Source: Rhizobium sp. EC-SD404 (GTDB taxonomy: Bacteria; Pseudomonadota; Alphaproteobacteria; Rhizobiales; Rhizobiaceae). From it: 64,000 nt of DNA. Below are positions 8,864 to 17,210 of the stretch, in pieces. The DNA lies in the NCBI RefSeq assembly GCF_902498825.1, contig NZ_LR701459.1, forward strand, positions 452,527 to 516,526, read 5' to 3'. Below the pieces are notes generated by a model. The model ran no database searches and was not told where the DNA came from. It worked only from the letters and a program-made list of their open reading frames with translations. The translations under genes were made by a program, and so were the position numbers. Positions within the stretch are counted from its first letter, which is position 1; each line of letters opens with the position of its first letter.

Positions 8864-10090
8864 CTAGACATAAAAGTCCAGATCTTCCTGGCGTTTCAGC
8901 AAGTCTCGCATTTGGTGTGCGTCGTTGCCGAAGAAGTAGACCAGCCCCCAATGCGTTCCGAACGCCGTGCGCTTGGTGACTTTCTGCTCCATCGGCGGCG
9001 CCAGCTCGTGAAACTCGAAATAGCTGTGGTTTTCGGTTTCTTCGGGTATCTGCAGCTCACTCACAACCCGCCGACGCGGATAGACACCGAAACAGCCTGC
9101 ATGTCCCTTCGCGCCGACCACAGGCTCGGGGAAAAAGGCGTCCAATTCTTCCTGCGTCGACTTCGGATCGAAGGCGAGGACCAGAGCCTGATAAGCGTTG
9201 AAGCCATAGGCTCGCTCCATCAGTTCGAAAGCATTGAATCCTGGTGGGCGATAGGCGACCTCGCCAAAGTAGAGAGTGCCGTCGTTCGTCACGAAGTATT
9301 CCGGATGGATGAAGCCGAAATCGATATCGAAGACTTCGATCAGCTTTTCGATCTGCTCCGTGATACGCCCGCGCCATTTTTCCAGTTCTGGAGTGGCGGG
9401 TACGAACACCGAATAGCCGAGCGTCACGTACTCGGAGATATTGAGAAACTGAATTTTCCGGTCCTTGATCCACGCTTCAACAGCGAATTCCCAGCCGTCC
9501 AAATGTGATTCCAGCAGCGCTGGAAACTCGTCGTCCGAAATCGCATCGACGTCGTCGGCCGTCCTGATTACGCGGTGCCCGAGACAGCCTGCCTTATCGA
9601 AGGCCTTCATGTGGATCGGGTCATTGACGTCGCCTTCGAGTTTGAGCAACGTCTGGTTGACGCGCTTCAGGAACCGGATGACATCCGACCGGTCCATCGC
9701 CTCCTCGAAGATGCCCACTCGGATACCACCGAGTTGAGCGCGACGCTTCATCAGCGATTTATCGCGAAACAGCATCGACTGCCCAAGAAGGCGCGGATTT
9801 CCCAGCAGAACGGAATTGATCGCGCCGGCCCACTCGACCGTTTCCTCAAACAGCGGAATGGCGACGTCGACGCCCATATCCTTCAGCGTTTGCGCAATTT
9901 CATGCGAACGGTCGTTGAGCCTTTCGAAGTCCCATTTGATGAATGGTATATCGTTGGCGGTCGCGTATTCTTCCGCCCAGTATGGCGCGACGACGATATA
10001 ACGGCGGTCGAATTTCGCGATTGCCTCAATGGCCTTGAGGCTCCAACCAAGGATGGCGACATAGCCCTTGTCGGGGTTTGCTTCAGTCAT
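8864..10090 (-). CDS. ATP-grasp domain protein (carboxylate-amine ligase type)
   Basis: This 408-residue protein has a pre-ATP-grasp Rossmann-like part (1-105), the linker DKSLMKRRAQLGGI (110-123) typical of the ATP-grasp lid entry, and a core whose metal-binding segment reads GFIHPEYFVTNDGTLYFGEV (259-278), with Glu264 and Glu277 placed as magnesium ligands followed by RPPG (281-284). Such enzymes join a carboxylate to an amine or thiol through an acyl-phosphate. The substrate is unknown. A GGGAG ribosome site precedes ATG 10090. It heads a two-gene unit with the papain-like protein downstream and lies 213 bp beyond pqqE on the same strand. A link to PQQ is possible from position but not shown. 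Confidence 0.85.
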   Translation of the reverse strand: MTEANPDKGYVAILGWSLKAIEAIAKFDRRYIVVAPYWAEEYATANDIPFIKWDFERLNDRSHEIAQTLKDMGVDVAIPLFEETVEWAGAINSVLLGNPRLLGQSMLFRDKSLMKRRAQLGGIRVGIFEEAMDRSDVIRFLKRVNQTLLKLEGDVNDPIHMKAFDKAGCLGHRVIRTADDVDAISDDEFPALLESHLDGWEFAVEAWIKDRKIQFLNISEYVTLGYSVFVPATPELEKWRGRITEQIEKLIEVFDIDFGFIHPEYFVTNDGTLYFGEVAYRPPGFNAFELMERAYGFNAYQALVLAFDPKSTQEELDAFFPEPVVGAKGHAGCFGVYPRRRVVSELQIPEETENHSYFEFHELAPPMEQKVTKRTAFGTHWGLVYFFGNDAHQMRDLLKRQEDLDFYV

Positions 10091-10104
10091 ACGATCTCCC
10101 AGCC

Positions 10105-10130
10105 CGGCTTTTACAAGCCGCGTTTTATTT
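10105..10130. promoter_or_regulatory. Hairpin in the leader of the ATP-grasp gene
   Basis: CGGCTT (10105-10110) and AAGCCG (10115-10120) form a 6-bp stem with a TTAC loop, followed on the plus strand by a T-rich run. On the minus strand it lies just upstream of the ribosome site of the ATP-grasp gene. It may be a leader structure or a weak terminator facing the other way; no plus-strand gene precedes it. Confidence 0.35.
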
Positions 10131-10303
10131 CGATCATCGAATTAGATTGTTCTTGGGCTGGGTAACATGGCTGCAAGTAGAACGCAAACCAGTCGATCAG
10201 TAGCCGAACTTCAGAAATATTGCTTCGAACGACAAAACATTCCGAAGTCGGTGACCAACGCATGGGCGCCGAACATGTTTGCTGGCGCGTCCGTTAAGTC
10301 ACG

Positions 10304-11428
10304 TCATCGTCGGTAGACGAAGTCGCCGGGCGTGGCGGCGCCGTCGCTGGCGGCTGCCGCTGTCAGAATTTCGCGTAAGGGGGAGCGGATACAGACCGGG
10401 TCGGTTGCCGTCGCATCGCCGGCGAGCGCCATCGCCTGGCATCGGCAGCCGCCGAAATCGACGTGCTTGCGTTCGCAAGAGCGGCATGGCTCCTGCATCC
10501 AGGCGTCGCCGCGAAATGCGTTGAAGGCCTCTCCGCGATACCAGATATCGGCCAAGGGACGTTCGCGCACATTGTCGAAGCGGAGCGACGGGATGGTGGA
10601 TGCAGCATGGCAGGGGAGCACCTTGCCGGACGGTTCGACATTGAGGCCGATGCGGCCCCAGCCGCCCATGCAGGCCTTGGGGTATGTGGAATGGTGATCG
10701 GCGGGGACGTAGTCGATGACGAGAACGCCCTTCAACCGTTCGCGCGCGGCGGCAACAGTTGCGTTGGTGCGCACCACCTGTTCCTGCGTCGGCATCAGGG
10801 CTTGGCGGTTGCGCTCGGCCCAGCCGTGGAATTGCACCGTCGCGATCTCGATGCGTCGGGCACCCAGTTGAACCGCGAGATCCAGCATTTCGTCGAGCTG
10901 GTCCATGTTCTGCTTATGGCAGACCGCATTGACGGTGAGCGGAATGCCGGCCTGCCCGACCCAGCCGGCAACGGCCATCTTGCGCTCATAGCCGCCCCGG
11001 TAACCGCCGACATGATCCGCCATGGCGGCGTTGGCGCCCTGCAGCGACAATTGCACATGGTCGAGACCTGCGTCCGACAATTGCTGGACCCGCGCTTCGG
11101 TCAGGCCGACGCCGGAGGTGATGAGATTGGTATAGAGGCCGAGATCGACTGCCGCTTTGGTCAGTTCGACGAGATCGCGTCTCGACGCGGGCTCGCCCCC
11201 TGAAAGATGCAGGTGCAAGATGCCGAGTGTGGCGGCTTCTGCGAAAACGCGGATCCATTCCTCGGTCGTCAATTCTTCGCGCAGGCCCGTCAGTTCGAGC
11301 GGATTGGAACAATAGGGACAGGCCAGTGGGCAGCGATGCGTCAGTTCGGCCAGGAGCGCCATCGGCGGCGGAATGCGGGGTGCTTCGGTCGTCGCGGTCA
11401 TCCGTTCACGAGTCTGGGTGGCTGTCAT
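10304..11428 (-). CDS. pqqE: PqqE, radical SAM enzyme of PQQ synthesis
   Basis: PqqE forms the first carbon-carbon bond between the Glu and Tyr side chains of the PqqA peptide. The 374-residue sequence shows the radical SAM cluster motif CPLACPYC (Cys33, Cys37, Cys40) and, toward the C-terminus, the auxiliary SPASM-type cysteines (ACMGGWGR, PCHAAS, PCRSCERKHVDFGGCRCQA). Length is normal. Its ATG overlaps the pqqD stop by four bases, so it is the last gene of the pqqBCDE operon. Confidence 0.97.
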   Translation of the reverse strand: MTATQTRERMTATTEAPRIPPPMALLAELTHRCPLACPYCSNPLELTGLREELTTEEWIRVFAEAATLGILHLHLSGGEPASRRDLVELTKAAVDLGLYTNLITSGVGLTEARVQQLSDAGLDHVQLSLQGANAAMADHVGGYRGGYERKMAVAGWVGQAGIPLTVNAVCHKQNMDQLDEMLDLAVQLGARRIEIATVQFHGWAERNRQALMPTQEQVVRTNATVAAARERLKGVLVIDYVPADHHSTYPKACMGGWGRIGLNVEPSGKVLPCHAASTIPSLRFDNVRERPLADIWYRGEAFNAFRGDAWMQEPCRSCERKHVDFGGCRCQAMALAGDATATDPVCIRSPLREILTAAAASDGAATPGDFVYRR

Positions 11429-11727
11429 CAGATGATCTCCAGCATTCGCCGATCGGAGAGTTCCTGCACGAAGGCAGTGACGTCTCCGACGATCTGGTCG
11501 CGCGGCGCGCCGAATTCAGCCGCAAAGGCATCGGTGATGGCGTCGATCGACCGGACTCCGTCGAGCGCCTGGACGATCTTCACCGCGATGTCGTCCAGCG
11601 CCATGGCGCGTTCCGGCGCGAGCAGCACTTGCTGGCCACGCACCGCATCGTCGCGCAGCCTGACACCGCGCGCCAGTCGCGCGACCGTTGTCCCGTCGAT
11701 CGTGGCGGCGGATGCTTCGCCGTTCAT
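11428..11727 (-). CDS. pqqD: PqqD, PqqA-binding chaperone
   Basis: PqqD carries the PqqA peptide to PqqE. The 99-residue protein has the compact winged-helix-like RRE fold sequence: LARGVRLRDDAVRGQQVLLAPERAM trace, then a helical IVQALDG...AITDAFAAEFGAP segment and C-terminal FVQELSDRRML. The start at 11727 is taken because it overlaps the pqqC stop as ATGA; an upstream extension is possible but sits inside pqqC. It is a separate gene, not fused to pqqC or pqqE as in some species. Confidence 0.95.
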   Translation of the reverse strand: MNGEASAATIDGTTVARLARGVRLRDDAVRGQQVLLAPERAMALDDIAVKIVQALDGVRSIDAITDAFAAEFGAPRDQIVGDVTAFVQELSDRRMLEII

Positions 11728-12491
11728 TGGGCGGCTCCCTGAAATTCGGAGCTTTCCCGAACGCCCGTTTCCCCATCCCAACCACCGGGGGGGATGCGCG
11801 CCGGGGCGACATAGGCCGAATGCAGCGCGTCGAGCTGCGACCAGAGGACGTCCGTCTTGAAGGTCAGTGCCGCTGCGGCCGCATCCTGCTTTTCGAGCGT
11901 ATCGGCGTGGTCGAGCACGTAAGCGAGACCGAACGCGACATCCTTGGGCGCCTCGTTCAAACGGGTTCGAAAATAGGAAAGCGCCGCATCGTCGGCGAAG
12001 GCGTAGTGTTCGAGAAGGCCGGCGATCCGCTGGCTATGGATCCTCGGCGCGAACAACTCGGTCAGCGATGCGGCGACGGCTTCCAGCATCGGCTTGTCGC
12101 GCACGAAGGCGACGTAAGCGTCGACGGCGAAGCGTGTGGCGGGGAGCACGCCATCGGTCGAGGCGACATAATCCGGATCGAGGCCAACGGCTTCTGCGAG
12201 TTTCAGCCAGCGCCGGATGCCTCCCCCTTCGGCTACGCCGCCGTCGTGATCTTCGATGCGGGAGCGCCACGCGCGGCGCAGATCGGGATCCGTGCAGCGC
12301 GAGAGAAAGGCTGCATCCTTCATGGGAATGCGGCTCTGGTAGTAATAGCGGTTGATCACCCAGGCGCGCACCTGCGTCATCGTGCATTGGCCGCCATGAA
12401 GAAGGCCATGAAACGGATGCTTGTCGTGGTAGCGGGTCTCGCCGATGACGCGAAGACGCGCCTCGAAAGCTTCTCGCGACTGAGCCGTCAT
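11724..12491 (-). CDS. pqqC: PqqC, final oxidase of PQQ synthesis
   Basis: PqqC is the cofactor-free oxidase that closes and oxidises the last intermediate to PQQ. The 255-residue helical protein carries the family's conserved N-terminal segment YHDKHPFHGLLHGGQ and INRYYYQSRIPMKDAAFL, with the His, Tyr and Arg residues that line the active site. It overlaps pqqB upstream (ATGA, 12488-12491) and pqqD downstream, so the operon is translationally coupled. Confidence 0.97.
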   Translation of the reverse strand: MTAQSREAFEARLRVIGETRYHDKHPFHGLLHGGQCTMTQVRAWVINRYYYQSRIPMKDAAFLSRCTDPDLRRAWRSRIEDHDGGVAEGGGIRRWLKLAEAVGLDPDYVASTDGVLPATRFAVDAYVAFVRDKPMLEAVAASLTELFAPRIHSQRIAGLLEHYAFADDAALSYFRTRLNEAPKDVAFGLAYVLDHADTLEKQDAAAAALTFKTDVLWSQLDALHSAYVAPARIPPGGWDGETGVRESSEFQGAAQ

Positions 12492-13402
12492 GTCAGTTGA
12501 ACCTCCATCCCGTCATGCCCGATTTCATGACCCGCCTGTTCGGCGGCGCGTCGTTCGGGGCCGTGCTGCCACACGGGATTGGTATTGTTGATATGCACAT
12601 AGATGGTGCGCCCGATGGCGAGGTCCTTCAAGGCTTCGATGCTGCCACCCTCGCCGGACATCGGCATGTGCCCCATGCGACGGCCCGTCTTGAGGCCGGT
12701 GCCGGCGCGCGCCATCTCGTCGTCGTGAAAGACCGTGCCATCGAAGAAGACCAGATCCGCGCCTCTGATGCGCGCGGCCAACCGGTCGGTCAGGCGACCG
12801 CAGCCGGGGATGTAGTAGATCCGCTTGCCCGATGCCGTCAGTTCGACTCCGACGGTCTGCTCGCCTTCGAGAGCCGTGTCCGGATTCTCGCCTTCCATGA
12901 AGAGAGGCAGTTTGCCGGGGACGGCAAAGAGCGTCGCCTCCATGCCGTCGACCAACGCGAAGGGCTGATCCAAGGCGATCGTGATGCGCTCGACGCAGTT
13001 CGGGTCGAGCACCTCGAACACGGGGTTTGCCGCCAGGATGTCTCCGATGGCCGCCGTGGTGAACAGCCGAAATGGCTGCTTTTCACGCAGGATCAGAAGA
13101 CCGGCGATATGGTCGATATCGCCATTCGTGACGAGCACGCTTGCAATAGGCGTGTCTCTCAGCGAGCGGGGATGCAGCGCCGGATTGGCTTCGATCTGCG
13201 ATCTGATGTCGGGGGAGGCGTTGAGAAGCGACCAGTCGCGCCCGTTGGCGGTTACGGCCAGCGACGATTGCGTCTGCGGTGTGAGCGCGCCGTTCGGGTC
13301 GCGTGCCTCACGGCAGTTCGAACAGCCACAGTTCCACTGCGGCAGGCCGCCGCCGGCTGCCGCTCCCAGAACGAGTGCACGGACATTGTTGGTTTCTTGC
13401 AA
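12488..13402 (-). CDS. pqqB: PqqB, metallo-beta-lactamase-fold hydroxylase of PQQ synthesis
   Basis: The 304-residue protein begins with the PqqB hallmark ALVLGAAAGGGLPQWNCGCSNC (Cys pair and Gly run, residues about 10-30), followed by SLAVTANGRDWSLLNASPDI and the metal site region TNGDIDHIAGLLILRE. It hydroxylates the cross-linked Tyr of processed PqqA. The start codon is TTG (13400-13402) placed after GGAGGAGG; no nearer ATG exists. It heads the minus-strand operon pqqBCDE and is divergent from pqqA. Confidence 0.95.
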   Translation of the reverse strand: MQETNNVRALVLGAAAGGGLPQWNCGCSNCREARDPNGALTPQTQSSLAVTANGRDWSLLNASPDIRSQIEANPALHPRSLRDTPIASVLVTNGDIDHIAGLLILREKQPFRLFTTAAIGDILAANPVFEVLDPNCVERITIALDQPFALVDGMEATLFAVPGKLPLFMEGENPDTALEGEQTVGVELTASGKRIYYIPGCGRLTDRLAARIRGADLVFFDGTVFHDDEMARAGTGLKTGRRMGHMPMSGEGGSIEALKDLAIGRTIYVHINNTNPVWQHGPERRAAEQAGHEIGHDGMEVQLT

Positions 13403-13548
13403 GATCCTCCTCCGCGATGCAGCGCAAACCGCATCATCCCCTCCCTAGCAACAAGGAGGAGCGAGGCAAACAGGTCCTTTAGTATCCACCGCCCTCCGAG
13501 AGGTTTTTATTGCAATGCAGCATCCACGTTGTTTGCGCATTCCGATCA

Positions 13549-13563
13549 GGTACGAAGGTACTA
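13549..13563 (+). promoter_or_regulatory. Candidate operator upstream of pqqA
   Basis: GGTACGAAGGTACTA is a GGTAC direct repeat. Read on the other strand it is TAGTACCTTCGTACC and shares nine consecutive bases (TAGTACCTT) with a site between adhC and the next binding-protein gene at 27532. It lies about 100 bp before pqqA, flanked by two copies of the palindrome-containing ATTGCAATG (13509-13517 and 13584-13592). A role as response-regulator site is inference. Confidence 0.45.
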
Positions 13564-13659
13564 TGGCAGGGAGGGCGGGCGCCATTGCAATGTACTTGGC
13601 GTAATGGTGGAATAGCTTCTGCCAACGTGGCAGTCCACGTTCACTGGATCGGAGGAAAC

Positions 13660-13755
13660 ATGACCTGGCGTGCACCGAAGTTTATCGAAGTCAGTTGCGG
13701 TATGGAAATCAACCGCTACGCACCGGCGGATGGTGACGAACCCGTCCTGTTCTAG
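13660..13755 (+). CDS. pqqA: PqqA, PQQ precursor peptide
   Basis: The 31-residue peptide MTWRAPKFIEVSCGMEINRY... is the ribosomal substrate from which PQQ is built. Glu16 and Tyr20 (in MEINRY) are the residues joined by PqqE and have the required E-x3-Y spacing; the WRAPKFIEVSCGMEI core is typical of PqqA. A GGAGG ribosome site lies four bases before the start. It is on the plus strand, opposite to pqqBCDE, has its own 257-bp upstream region and its own terminator, which would let the peptide be made in excess over the enzymes. Confidence 0.97.
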   Translation: MTWRAPKFIEVSCGMEINRYAPADGDEPVLF

Positions 13756-13812
13756 GAATTCTATCGGCTCGGACGCGCTTGAGAACAAGTTCGCCGGGCA
13801 AGTACAGGGAAG

Positions 13813-13843
13813 GAGCGTGGGCTGAAAAGCCTGCGCTCTTTTT
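13813..13843 (+). terminator. pqqA: Rho-independent terminator of pqqA
   Basis: An 11-bp stem (GAGCGTGGGCT with AGCCTGCGCTC, two G-T wobbles), a GAAA tetraloop and TTTTT. It lies 57 bp after the pqqA stop and separates pqqA from the convergent ABC transporter operon. Confidence 0.9.
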
Positions 13844-13880
13844 CGTTCAAGGAGACAGAAACCCGCGATCCTGCTGCTCG

Positions 13881-14630
13881 TCAGGCGCGGATGATCTCGG
13901 GGTACCGATCTTCCAGATCCGACAGAACGCGATCGAAGGTAGGGCCACGGCGTTCCTGCGGCGGAAGCGGCACTGCAATCTCCGCGGCGATACGAGCCGG
14001 ACGGCCGTTCATCAACAGGAGACGATCCGCCAGCCGCACCGCCTCGCGCACATTGTGCGTGACCATCAATACCGTGACGCGATGAAGCCGCGCCAGATCG
14101 ACAAGCAGTTCGCGCAGACGATCTGCCGTGTGTTCATCCAGGGAAACGAAGGGCTCATCGAGCAGCAGGATGTCCGGCATGACCGCGAAGGCCCGTGCCA
14201 GCGCCACGCGGCGTTCCATGCCAAGCGACAACTCTCCCGGATAGCGATCCGCAAGACCTTCCAGACCGAGGATCTGATAAAGCGGCTCGAGGTCGAGGCC
14301 ATGGCCGCCAGCCTGCGCGAGCCGGATATTCTGATCGACCGTGCGCCAAGGTAGGAGGCGCGGTTCCTGAAAGACCGCGGAGATGCGTGTCTCGCTGGAG
14401 GGGAGCGCGATCTCGCCATCGTAATCGGTCTCGAGCCCGAGCAGGATTCGCAGCGTGGTGGTCTTGCCGCAGCCGGAGGGTCCGATCATGCATGTGAATG
14501 TCGCAGGCGCCAGACTGAAGGCGAGGTCGGCGATGATGTCGCTCTGACTGCCGTCTGCCGACCTGAAGCTCTTGGATCGGATCAGGACGTCAAACGAGCT
14601 TGGGCCGCCAGCGCGTGAGATGGTGTTCAA
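13881..14630 (-). CDS. ABC transporter ATP-binding protein (nitrate/sulfonate/taurine type)
   Basis: The protein has Walker A GPSGCGKTTTLR, a Q-loop at VFQEPRLLPW, an ABC signature reading ELSLGMERRVALARAF (LSLGM in place of LSGGQ), Walker B DILLLDEP and a switch His in MVTHN. It would energise import through the permease encoded upstream. No ATG opens the frame in the right place: a TTG at 14630, inside the permease 3' end, gives 249 residues, and the overlap implies coupled translation. The frame is open further upstream, so the exact start is uncertain. It is last in the operon GFA protein, binding protein, permease, ATPase. Confidence 0.88.
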   Translation of the reverse strand: MNTISRAGGPSSFDVLIRSKSFRSADGSQSDIIADLAFSLAPATFTCMIGPSGCGKTTTLRILLGLETDYDGEIALPSSETRISAVFQEPRLLPWRTVDQNIRLAQAGGHGLDLEPLYQILGLEGLADRYPGELSLGMERRVALARAFAVMPDILLLDEPFVSLDEHTADRLRELLVDLARLHRVTVLMVTHNVREAVRLADRLLLMNGRPARIAAEIAVPLPPQERRGPTFDRVLSDLEDRYPEIIRA

Positions 14631-15339
14631 GAGGCTGTACCACGATGAATTCGATTGCGAGCATGACGATGATGAAGGCGAGAGCATAGGCGAGAACCGC
14701 GGCGACATCGAACAACTGGAAATAAAGGTGGATCTGGAAGCCGACGCCGTTGGAACGGCCGAGGAACTCCACGACGAGAACGATCTTCCAGATGAGCGAC
14801 AGGCCCGAGCGCCCGGCTGCGGCGATGAAGGGCTGCATCTGCGGCAGCACCACGTGGCGCAGCGTCGCCATGCGGGAGAATCGGAAGACGCGGGCCATCT
14901 CGGCGAGCTTCCGGTCCAGCGCGCGGGCTCCTTCGCGCACCGTGATCACGACATTCGGGATCTTGTTCAGGGCTACCGCGAGAATGGCGGCGACTTCCGT
15001 CAAGCCGATCCAGATGTAGCAGAGCACGATCACCACGAGCGCCGGCATGTTGATCATGAGAATGACCCAAGGATCGAGCAGCCGATCGGCGGTCCTGCTC
15101 TGGCCCATGAGGATGCCGATCGCAGTGCCGATGGCCATGGCAAGGCAGAAGGCCGCTGCGACGCGCATGAGCGTAGCGCTGAGATGGAAAAGCAGCGAGC
15201 CTTCCGTTAGCTCGCGCGCAAAGGTCTGGAAGACGGCAAAGGGCGTCGGGACTTCAGGGCTGTCGGCGAGATAGGCGGCGAGGGCCCAGACGATCAGAAA
15301 GCCGCCGATGGAGATCAGTCTGAGCGGTGCTTGCCGCAT
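14590..15339 (-). CDS. ABC transporter permease (SsuC/TauC type)
   Basis: The roughly 249-residue inner-membrane protein has about six hydrophobic spans and the cytoplasmic EAA-like loop KLAEMARVFRFSRMATLRHVVLPQMQPFIAAA that docks on the ATPase. It belongs to the binding-protein-dependent transport permeases of nitrate, sulfonate and taurine importers. ATG 15339 is taken; a GTG immediately before it is the alternative. It follows the binding-protein gene by four bases and overlaps the ATPase gene. Confidence 0.92.
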   Translation of the reverse strand: MRQAPLRLISIGGFLIVWALAAYLADSPEVPTPFAVFQTFARELTEGSLLFHLSATLMRVAAAFCLAMAIGTAIGILMGQSRTADRLLDPWVILMINMPALVVIVLCYIWIGLTEVAAILAVALNKIPNVVITVREGARALDRKLAEMARVFRFSRMATLRHVVLPQMQPFIAAAGRSGLSLIWKIVLVVEFLGRSNGVGFQIHLYFQLFDVAAVLAYALAFIIVMLAIEFIVVQPLEHHLTRWRPKLV

Positions 15340-15343
15340 CACG

Positions 15344-16336
15344 TCACGATCCGTCGACCAAAGCGGTCCAGAAGGTGCCGGGTGCCATTTCCTCCGCCGG
15401 CCCGACCAACTCGCGACCGCCGATTTCGGCGAGGATGCGGTAGATCAGTTGGGTGTCGGCCAGTTCCGCATCCAGCGGACGATCGGGAATGCCGTCGCGA
15501 AATCTGTCACGCAGTACAATGAGCGTCGCATCGTCCGGCGCACCCGTCAGTGGCCGCAGATCGTCCCATTCTTCATCGGACGTCGCCAGGATGGATTTCG
15601 CCTTTTCGGTCGTCTCGAAGAACGCCGTCATCGTTTCCAGGTTGTCGTTCGCCCATTGCTCGTCGAAGACGTAGCCGATCGCCGAAATGGCACCTTCGGC
15701 CCCAAGCGCGATGCCGGCTTCGTTGGAATCGACGAGGCGGCGGAAGCCTTCCGCCTCCAGACGTGCGCCGTAATGCCAGTAGTTGAGGATCGCATCGACC
15801 TCGCCGCGCCTCGCGACTTCGGTCAGCAACGGCGGCGCACCGAAGACCTGTTCGGTCTCCGCCGCGAGATCGAAGCCGAATTCACGTTCCGCATAGCCGC
15901 GCAGCAAAAGCCAGCCCTTGTCCAGCGGACCGCCGGCGATTGCAATCTTGCGTCCGCGCAGATCACCGAAGTCTTGGATATCGGAAACTCCCGGCACCAT
16001 CACGGCGCCGACGGACGAGGAAAACGGAACGAACGTATAGGTGCGGCCATTGGCGCGCTGTCTCGAAACCCAGAGCCAGTCCGAGACGATCACGTCGACT
16101 TCGCCTGCCTGCAGCGCGACCGTGGTCGCCTGGTTGCTCGCCAGGTTCAACGTCTCGATCGACAGGCCTGCAGCTTCGTCGAGGCCGTGTCGCTCGATGA
16201 CGTCGAATTCCCAACTCACGGTGCCGTATTCCAGAAGGCCGACGCGAACGCGTTCCGCCGCCTCGGCCTCTGCTCCGACGAGCGTGGCCATGCAAAATCC
16301 AAGCACAGCGCTTGCTACAATTGTCAGTCTTAGCAT
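15344..16336 (-). CDS. ABC transporter substrate-binding protein (SsuA/TauA/NMT1-like)
   Basis: The 330-residue protein starts with a Sec signal peptide (MLRLTIVASAVLGFCMATL, cleavage near AEA-AE) followed by a two-lobe binding fold with LNLASNQATTVALQAGEVDVIVSDWLW and a DLRGRKIAIAGGPLDKGW hinge segment. ATG 16336 is preceded by GGAGGG. The ligand is not evident; this group includes sulfonate, taurine, nitrate and thiamine-precursor carriers. Position between the PQQ genes and xoxF suggests a role tied to methanol or PQQ metabolism, but that is inference. Confidence 0.9.
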   Translation of the reverse strand: MLRLTIVASAVLGFCMATLVGAEAEAAERVRVGLLEYGTVSWEFDVIERHGLDEAAGLSIETLNLASNQATTVALQAGEVDVIVSDWLWVSRQRANGRTYTFVPFSSSVGAVMVPGVSDIQDFGDLRGRKIAIAGGPLDKGWLLLRGYAEREFGFDLAAETEQVFGAPPLLTEVARRGEVDAILNYWHYGARLEAEGFRRLVDSNEAGIALGAEGAISAIGYVFDEQWANDNLETMTAFFETTEKAKSILATSDEEWDDLRPLTGAPDDATLIVLRDRFRDGIPDRPLDAELADTQLIYRILAEIGGRELVGPAEEMAPGTFWTALVDGS

Positions 16337-16446
16337 CGTGCCCTCCACGAACGGCGGCACCAGCAGGCTTCTTTGCCGCATAGTCAAAGCGCTTGCCGAA
16401 AGCCGATCCTCCAACAGGCCTTCGGCAAACTGGCTCATCTGCAGCC

Positions 16447-16893
16447 TCATGCAGCCTGTACGGGATCTCCGCTTCCGGCCCATCCGGCATGGCGCGGGAG
16501 GCCATCATCGGGAATCGTCACCATCGGGTGCTTGGAATTGACGAAGACCCAGCGATCGGGCTTACCGCCGACATCCGTGTCACGGTCGATGGTGGGAATG
16601 TGGATCAGCAGATGGTCCGGGAAGGCGTCGACATAAAGAAACATATGGCAGCCGCATTCGGCACAATAGCGCCTGTGGCAGGTTGGCTTGGTGTCGATGT
16701 TGCGGATCTTGTCTTCGCCGGCCGTGATTGTGAACGCACTGCGCTCAACCACCGAAATCAGCGCCAGCGCGCCGCCGCACGTATCCGTGCAATCGGTGCA
16801 AAGGCAGAAATGAACCTCTGCCGGTTCCTTGTTGTATTCGAACCGCACGGGATTGCTGTCGCAACGGCATCCGCCTCGGGCGAGTATGGCCAT
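16447..16893 (-). CDS. GFA family (glutathione-dependent formaldehyde-activating enzyme-like) protein
   Basis: The 148-residue protein is a single GFA zinc fold: an N-terminal GGCRCDSNPVRF pair of cysteines, a central CLCTDCTDTCGG cluster and a C-terminal YCAECGCHMF pair, which together hold two zinc ions in this family. The founding member was described as joining formaldehyde to glutathione, though for most members the reaction is unproved. A GGAGAT ribosome site precedes the start. Beside xoxF and the glutathione-linked alcohol dehydrogenase, a formaldehyde role is reasonable. It heads the minus-strand ABC operon, divergent from xoxF. Confidence 0.88.
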   Translation of the reverse strand: MAILARGGCRCDSNPVRFEYNKEPAEVHFCLCTDCTDTCGGALALISVVERSAFTITAGEDKIRNIDTKPTCHRRYCAECGCHMFLYVDAFPDHLLIHIPTIDRDTDVGGKPDRWVFVNSKHPMVTIPDDGLPRHAGWAGSGDPVQAA

Positions 16894-17156
16894 CTGTCGA
16901 TCTCCTCAAAGAGTTGCAGTGGGTCAAGCTGAGACGGCCCAATCACTAGGGCCGGCAGACGACACATAGATGCCGGCTTGTTCTAGAAATTCCGCAAGTG
17001 ATCGCTGTCGCAGTGCTGCGGACAACGGAGCAATGCGAAACATAAACACGATGATCCTGATCCGAATTTTCCATCCGTGCCCATCAGCAACAATAGTACT
17101 TACGATCTGCCAACAAACGACACGATCAAATTCGCCGCCTTGGCAGACCGTGTCGC

Positions 17157-17188
17157 GTGCAGTGCAATTTCCTAATAATGCACTGCAC
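17157..17188. repeat. Perfect 10-bp inverted repeat upstream of xoxF
   Basis: GTGCAGTGCA (17157-17166) and TGCACTGCAC (17179-17188) are separated by a 12-base AT-rich spacer. The 22-bp centre-to-centre distance is two helical turns, as expected for a dimer binding one face of the DNA. It lies 166 bp before the xoxF start. Confidence 0.7.
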
Positions 17189-17210
17189 AATCCAGTTGTT
17201 TAATAAGGTC

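Noticed and set aside
16924..17190. 88-codon minus-strand frame in the xoxF control region
   Set aside because: No ribosome site, and it overlaps the inverted repeat; treated as non-coding.
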